DNA of 64,000 nt, taken from the NCBI RefSeq assembly GCF_045310675.1, contig NZ_JBJHZZ010000001.1:372001-436000 (forward strand), read 5' to 3'. The first letter of the stretch is position 1. Every line of letters starts with the position of its first letter. Source of the stretch: Clostridium_AT stratigraminis. Lineage in GTDB: Bacteria > Bacillota > Clostridia > Clostridiales > Clostridiaceae. The notes beneath the pieces were generated by a model. The model was not told where the DNA came from, did no database searches, and was given only the letters and a program-made list of their open reading frames with translations. Both the position numbers and the translations under genes were made by a program. Shown here piece after piece: positions 60,144 to 64,000 of the stretch.

Positions 60144-60178
60144 AAAATGGGGCTATTGAAAAATAGCCCCATTTCTAT
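60144..60178 (+). terminator. Rho-independent terminator after deoD
   Basis: Stem ATGGGGCTATT/AATAGCCCCAT with loop GAA, flanked by AAAA and TTTCT. Confidence 0.85.
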
Positions 60179-60180
60179 GT

Positions 60181-60348
60181 TCAAAATTCAATAACACTGT
60201 GATTTTTCCAATTGCCACTTTTAAGTCTAATGTAGTATCGTACTAGAGAGTCTTTGTCATACCATAGTAACTCCTCTATACCCACCTTATATGGAACGAA
60301 TATTTTTATAGTATTGAAAGAGTTTAAAAAAAAGCATAATAATTTGAA
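60181..60348 (-). pseudogene. Possible gene remnant without a start codon
   Basis: An open frame on the minus strand ends at TGA 60181-60183 and reads VPYKVGIEELLWYDKDSL followed by VRYYIRLKSGNWKNHSVIEF. It is protein-like in composition but has no ATG/GTG/TTG start with a ribosome binding site before an upstream stop near 60348. It may be the tail of a lost gene or chance. The rest of 60349-60533 is AT-rich leader of the aldo/keto reductase. Confidence 0.25.
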
Positions 60349-60533
60349 TTACAAACTTGAAATGATATAATTAAAATAATTATTAATTGCAGTAAAAAGT
60401 ATAACGCTGCAGATTTAAACAATAGTTATGGTTACGAAAGGGATATAGACACAAATAAATTATAATTACTTTATAATATTCAAGCATGTAAGGCTTAATA
60501 ATAATTTAGTAAAGAATAGAAGGAGGCTTTTAA

Positions 60534-61523
60534 ATGTCATACATAGCAAGTGAAAATAGGTATGAAAATATGAGGTATAATCGCTGCGGAAACAGCGGCT
60601 TGAAATTACCTGCCATATCTCTTGGCTTTTGGCATAATTTCGGGGGAATTGATATATTTGAAAATGGAAGAGAAATAGTTAGGAAGTCCTTTGACTTAGG
60701 TATAACTCATTTTGATTTAGCAAATAATTATGGACCTCCAGCAGGCGCTGCTGAAGAGAACTTTGGTAAAATATTAAAACTTGATTTTATGGCTTATAGA
60801 GACGAAATGATAATTTCCAGTAAAGCCGGTTATTATATGTGGCCGGGACCTTATGGTGAATGGGGTTCTAAGAAATATCTTGTAGCAAGCTTAGATCAAA
60901 GCTTAAAGCGTATGGGCCTTGATTATGTGGATATCTTTTATCATCACAGGCCAGATCCAAATACGCCTCTAGAGGAGACCATGGGAGCTCTAGATCTAAT
61001 AGTAAGACAGGGAAAAGCACTTTATGTTGGAGTATCAAACTATAATGCTGAGCAGACCAAGAAAGCTGCAGAAATATTAAAAAGACTAGGCACGCCTTTT
61101 GTAATTAATCAACCTAGGTATAATATGTTAGATAGATGGATTGAAAATGGGCTTCAAACTGTTCTTAAGGAAGAAGGGATAGGGTCAATTGCCTTCGTGC
61201 CTCTTGCACAAGGACTCCTTACAAGTAAATACTTAAATGGAATTCCAAAGGATTCAAGAGCTGCTGGGCCATCACAGTTTTTAAACAATAAGGAAATTAC
61301 TGAGGAAAAGTTAATAAAGGTAAGTAAGCTTAATGAACTTGCTACGACCAGGGGTCAAAGCTTAGCTCAGATGGCAATTGCTTGGGTACTTCGTGAAGGT
61401 CGTATAACTTCTGCACTTATTGGTGCAAGTAAGGTAAGTCAAATTGAAGATAATGTGGCAGCCTTAAATAACTTAGAATTTTCAAGTGAAGAACTTAGTA
61501 TAATTGATGAAATACTTAAATAA
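60534..61523 (+). CDS. Aldo/keto reductase, YghZ-like
   Basis: 329 residues. TIM-barrel AKR with catalytic Asp and Tyr in HFDLANNYGPPAGAAEENFG, Lys in IISSKAGYYMWPGPYGEWG, and His in DIFYHHRPDPNTPLEE. The GEWGSKKYL segment and NQPRYNMLDRWIE match the YghZ (L-glyceraldehyde 3-phosphate reductase) subgroup, which uses NADPH. It may detoxify reactive aldehydes. AGGAGG before the ATG. Single gene between deoD and the B12 region. Confidence 0.92.
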   Translation: MSYIASENRYENMRYNRCGNSGLKLPAISLGFWHNFGGIDIFENGREIVRKSFDLGITHFDLANNYGPPAGAAEENFGKILKLDFMAYRDEMIISSKAGYYMWPGPYGEWGSKKYLVASLDQSLKRMGLDYVDIFYHHRPDPNTPLEETMGALDLIVRQGKALYVGVSNYNAEQTKKAAEILKRLGTPFVINQPRYNMLDRWIENGLQTVLKEEGIGSIAFVPLAQGLLTSKYLNGIPKDSRAAGPSQFLNNKEITEEKLIKVSKLNELATTRGQSLAQMAIAWVLREGRITSALIGASKVSQIEDNVAALNNLEFSSEELSIIDEILK

Positions 61524-61639
61524 GAAATAATATCATAAGATCATATATTATTAAGTGAGCTTTTAACTATGATTTAAAATAAGTAAATTTTATTGACACT
61601 ATTTAGAGGTAATGCTATTATTAACTTGTAAACAATTAA

Positions 61640-61805
61640 ATACGATGCCCTAGGTACACTTAGTTTAAAAGGGAAAGTGGTGAAAATCCACTACAGCCCC
61701 CGCTACTGTATACGGATACGAATCCTAACCACTGGTTAACAGCCGGGAAGGTGGGAAGAGATTGACCCGTGAGCCAGGAGACCTGCCTTGGACAATACTA
61801 ATCCT
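61640..61805 (+). promoter_or_regulatory. Cobalamin riboswitch
   Basis: Core elements in order: AAAAGGGAAAGTGGTGAAAA (61667-61686), CCACTACAGCCCCCGCTACTG, CACTGGTTAACAGCCGGGAAG, GAGATTGACCCGTGAGCCAG and the B12 box AGCCAGGAGACCTGCC (61772-61787). It is followed by terminators and by an S component, cobU and a BtuF-like gene, all of B12 uptake and assembly. Confidence 0.95.
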
Positions 61806-61852
61806 TCGGAGGGAAGGGAAGTGGTTTGAGAAATCTCATTAAGGTTTATTAT

Positions 61853-61878
61853 GCCCACTTTTATGTGGGCTTTTTATT
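61853..61878 (+). terminator. First terminator after the cobalamin riboswitch
   Basis: GCCCAC/GTGGGC stem with loop TTTTAT, then TTTTTA. Likely expression platform of the riboswitch. Confidence 0.8.
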
Positions 61879-61916
61879 TTAATTAGATTACTCTAGAGTC
61901 TTAAGCCATTAAACTT

Positions 61917-61943
61917 CCTCTACAGGTTTGTAGAGGTTTTTTT
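61917..61943 (+). terminator. Second terminator before the S component gene
   Basis: CCTCTACA-GGTT-TGTAGAGG followed by TTTTTTT. It lies 36 bp before the start codon. Two terminators in series would require both to be bypassed. Confidence 0.8.
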
Positions 61944-61978
61944 ATTTAATTGTATTTTAGTATTGGAGGGTCATTTTT

Positions 61979-62476
61979 ATGAAAATAAGGAAGCTTGTTA
62001 CTTGTGCAATGCTAATTGCACTATGCTTTGTTGGAAGCAATATAAAGATTTTTGGAAGCATAGCCTTTGATTCCATGGCAGCATTTTTAGGAGCACTACT
62101 ACTTGGACCATGGTATGGAGCGGTTCTTGGAGCTGGTGGACATTTTTTAACCGCGCTTACCTCGGGTTTCCCTCTTACAGTACCGGTTCATATAATTACA
62201 ATGTTTTCAATGGCTCTTACAATGTTTTTCTTTAATATAGTACAAATAAATTTAGAGAAGAAAATTAACATTTGGGCAGCAAGGGCAGGTGGAATAATAA
62301 CTGCACTTATTTTTAATGTTGGCATTGGATTATTATTGACAACTCCATTACTAGGCTTTGGCGCATTTGCTTATGCACCACCATTACTTGCAGGAACCCT
62401 TGCAAATGTAGTAATAGCAGAAGCAGTATATGTATTTTTGCCAAAACAAATTAAAGAAAGATTCTTATTAAAGTAG
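61979..62476 (+). CDS. ECF transporter S component, probably for cobalamin or a precursor
   Basis: 165 residues with about five or six membrane helices. ECF S-type start MKIRKLVTCAMLIALCFVGSN, FDSMAAFLGALLLGPWYGAVLGAGGHFLTAL with the GPWYGA turn, and PVHIITMFSMALTMFF. S components bind a vitamin and share an energising module encoded elsewhere. The cobalamin riboswitch upstream and cobU 12 bp downstream point to a corrinoid. GGAGGG lies before the ATG. Confidence 0.87.
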   Translation: MKIRKLVTCAMLIALCFVGSNIKIFGSIAFDSMAAFLGALLLGPWYGAVLGAGGHFLTALTSGFPLTVPVHIITMFSMALTMFFFNIVQINLEKKINIWAARAGGIITALIFNVGIGLLLTTPLLGFGAFAYAPPLLAGTLANVVIAEAVYVFLPKQIKERFLLK

Positions 62477-62488
62477 GAGGAAAAGGGA

Positions 62489-63079
62489 ATGGGTAAACTT
62501 TGTCTAGTAACTGGAGGAGCAAGAAGCGGAAAAAGCAGCTTTGCAGAAAAAATGGCTAGAGATATAAATGAATCTGTGCTTTATATTGCAACTTCAATAG
62601 TTTTCGATGAGGAAATGAAGGACAGAGTTAAGAAACATAGAGCCCAGAGACCAAGAAATTGGGACACCTTTGAAGGCTATAAGAATTTAGCACCAGAAGT
62701 ATTTAAGGCAAGTAAAAAACATAAGGGCATTTTACTGGATTGTGCTACTATAATGATGACTAATCTGCTGTTTGATATAGTTGGAACGACCTTTGATGAT
62801 GCCGCAGATGCTGCTAACATTACAGAAATTATTACTAATGAAAGATTAGCTGAAATAGAAACAAGAATTATTAAGGAATTTGAGACTTTTATAGATGCAG
62901 TTAAAGAAACTAGCCTAACTGTAATAGTTGTTACAAATGAAATAGGCTTTGGTGTTGTACCTGAAACAGTACTTGGAAGAGTTTTCAGAGACATCGCAGG
63001 TAGAGTAAATCAATATATTGCAAGTAGAGCAGAGGAAGTTTATTTAGTTGTTTGTGGTATTGAAATGAAAATTAAATAA
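62489..63079 (+). CDS. cobU: Adenosylcobinamide kinase/guanylyltransferase
   Basis: 196 residues. P-loop GGARSGKSSFAEKMA at the start, guanylylated His in RVKKHRAQRPRNWDTFEG, ILLDCATIMMTNLLF, VVTNEIGFGVVPE and the ending GRVNQYIASRAEEVYLVVCG. It phosphorylates and guanylylates cobinamide in the nucleotide-loop assembly of B12. Part of the riboswitch-controlled operon, 12 bp after the S component gene. Confidence 0.95.
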   Translation: MGKLCLVTGGARSGKSSFAEKMARDINESVLYIATSIVFDEEMKDRVKKHRAQRPRNWDTFEGYKNLAPEVFKASKKHKGILLDCATIMMTNLLFDIVGTTFDDAADAANITEIITNERLAEIETRIIKEFETFIDAVKETSLTVIVVTNEIGFGVVPETVLGRVFRDIAGRVNQYIASRAEEVYLVVCGIEMKIK

Positions 63080-63217
63080 GTACATTATTTTACAATAATG
63101 TATACTGCATGCTGCTAGAAAAATTAAAAATAAATATTTCTGATAATATTAATTTTTACTAAAAAAATTTATCATAAGAATAAATTAATAATATATTTTG
63201 GAGGAATAAAAGTAGAT

Positions 63218-64000
63218 ATGAAAAAGTTAATCAGTTTAATAATGTCATTAATATTAGTTTTTGCAGTTACACTTACAGGCTGCAGCACTAAAAATACAGC
63301 TAATACAGCGGCTGATCAGACTAATAAAGAAGTAAGTAATACAAAGTATCCTTTAAAGATTACAGATGCATTTAAGAGAGAGGTTTCTTTAGATAAGGAA
63401 CCAGAGAGGATAGTATCTGTTTCACCAAGTATTACTGAGATAATATATTCTCTTGGAAAAGGAAGTAAATTAGTTGGTAGAACAGATTATGACGATTATC
63501 CATCCGAAGTAACTAAGGTTAATTCAATTGGAAACTTAACAAATCCTAGTGAAGAAAAGATTATAGACTTAAAACCAGATGTTGTATTTGTATCTGATAT
63601 AACTTCAAAGGACACTGTAAAAAAACTTGAGGATTTAAACATAAAGGTTATAGTTTATTCTGGAGAACAAAGCTTTGACGCAACTTATAAGAACATTGAC
63701 AGCATAGCTGAGGTATTAAATGCAAAAGATAAAGCTAATACAATTATTGATGGTATGAAGGCAAAGGTTAAAGAAGTTGAAGATAAGGTTAAAGATGCCA
63801 AAAAACCATCTGTATATTATGTAGTAGGTTATGGCCAAAGCGGTGATTTTACTTCTGGGAAAGGTACATTTATTGGTCAAATGATTGAACTTGCAGGCGG
63901 AACAAATGCTGCGAATGACGTTGAAGGCTGGAATTACAGCGTAGAAAAGCTTGTTAGTAAGAATCCTGATATAATGATTTGCTCTAAGTTTTTTGATACT
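63218..64000 (+). CDS. btuF: Corrinoid ABC transporter substrate-binding lipoprotein (cut by window end)
   Basis: First 261 codons; the gene runs past 64000. Signal peptide MKKLISLIMSLILVFAVTL with lipobox LTGC, then a PF01497-type binding domain: EPERIVSVSPSITEIIYSLG, KLVGRTDYDDYPSEV, VNSIGNLTNPSEEKIIDLKP and VYYVVGYGQSGDFTSG. The sequence style is close to BtuF-like cobalamin proteins. The context of riboswitch, S component and CobU supports this over an iron-siderophore role. GGAGG lies 13 nt before ATG, longer than usual. Confidence 0.88.
   Translation, partial: MKKLISLIMSLILVFAVTLTGCSTKNTANTAADQTNKEVSNTKYPLKITDAFKREVSLDKEPERIVSVSPSITEIIYSLGKGSKLVGRTDYDDYPSEVTKVNSIGNLTNPSEEKIIDLKPDVVFVSDITSKDTVKKLEDLNIKVIVYSGEQSFDATYKNIDSIAEVLNAKDKANTIIDGMKAKVKEVEDKVKDAKKPSVYYVVGYGQSGDFTSGKGTFIGQMIELAGGTNAANDVEGWNYSVEKLVSKNPDIMICSKFFDT

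Noticed and set aside
1..64000. An alternative genetic code with TGA as a sense codon throughout
   Set aside because: dinB, the EutH-like gene and the Lys-rich small gene end in TGA at the expected place, and other genes have no internal TGA.

Overview
The window reads as chromosomal DNA of a low-GC, anaerobic, spore-former-type Firmicute, most likely a Clostridium. The evidence is AT-rich intergenic DNA, strong GGAGG ribosome binding sites, TTG/GTG starts, many hairpin-plus-T terminators, T-box and cobalamin riboswitch control, and a set of small Lys/Gln/Ser-rich proteins. TGA is a normal stop codon here (dinB and the EutH-like gene end in it), yet three redox genes carry one in-frame TGA exactly at their catalytic position. 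The host should therefore make selenocysteine. No selenium-insertion genes, rRNA, tRNA or CRISPR array are seen.

Layout. 1-2 kb: leftward operon of an XRE-cupin regulator, an EutH-like permease and an Xaa-Pro peptidase (cut by the window edge). 2-10.5 kb: membrane protein, YbaK-type deacylase behind a structured leader, selenoprotein glutathione peroxidase, cytochrome/FMN-binding membrane protein, MFS transporter with its ArsR-type regulator, SRAP protein, selenoprotein DsbA/FrnE-like oxidoreductase, DNA polymerase IV. 10.5-18.5 kb: ECF sigma factor with membrane anti-sigma protein, topoisomerase III, SASP-like small protein, unknown protein, second Xaa-Pro aminopeptidase. 18.8-28.6 kb: GT39 glycosyltransferase, 3D-domain wall hydrolase, LytTR two-component pair, PAS-GGDEF-HD-GYP protein, orphan histidine kinase, FMN-binding lipoprotein. 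28.8-33.5 kb: MATE pump and a thiol-redox group (selenoprotein glutaredoxin, TlpA-like thioredoxin, CcdA, thioredoxin reductase). 33.8-39 kb: T-box controlled branched-chain amino acid ABC transporter (livKHMGF).

39-52 kb: atypical GAPDH, helical repeat protein of unknown function, Ddl, MocR-type regulator, Nudix hydrolase, chemoreceptor, an IS256-type element that sits in a terminator and has a nonsense mutation in its transposase, HtrA, DegV, lipoprotein, DUF3785-like protein, REP-associated (RAYT) transposase. 52.7-60 kb: hemerythrin/DUF438 protein, repeat tract with a GGGGACGGTTAA motif, LevR-type sigma-54 activator and its lactose/cellobiose-type PTS (IIA, IIB, IIC) with two clear -24/-12 promoters, purine nucleoside phosphorylase. 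60.5-64 kb: aldo/keto reductase, then a cobalamin riboswitch, ECF-type S component, CobU, and a BtuF-like lipoprotein cut by the window end.

The most notable content is the trio of selenoproteins: a UGA-containing peroxidase, glutaredoxin and DsbA-like protein, each followed at 13-15 nt by a short hairpin with a GG-containing loop. Conventional annotation truncates or misses all three. Other signals are a tandem array of covarying hairpins with Shine-Dalgarno tails inside the liv operon, two related structured leaders (glutaredoxin and ddl), an unidentified switch-like RNA ahead of the YbaK gene, paired operators of the ArsR/MFS system, and RAYT-associated repeats.
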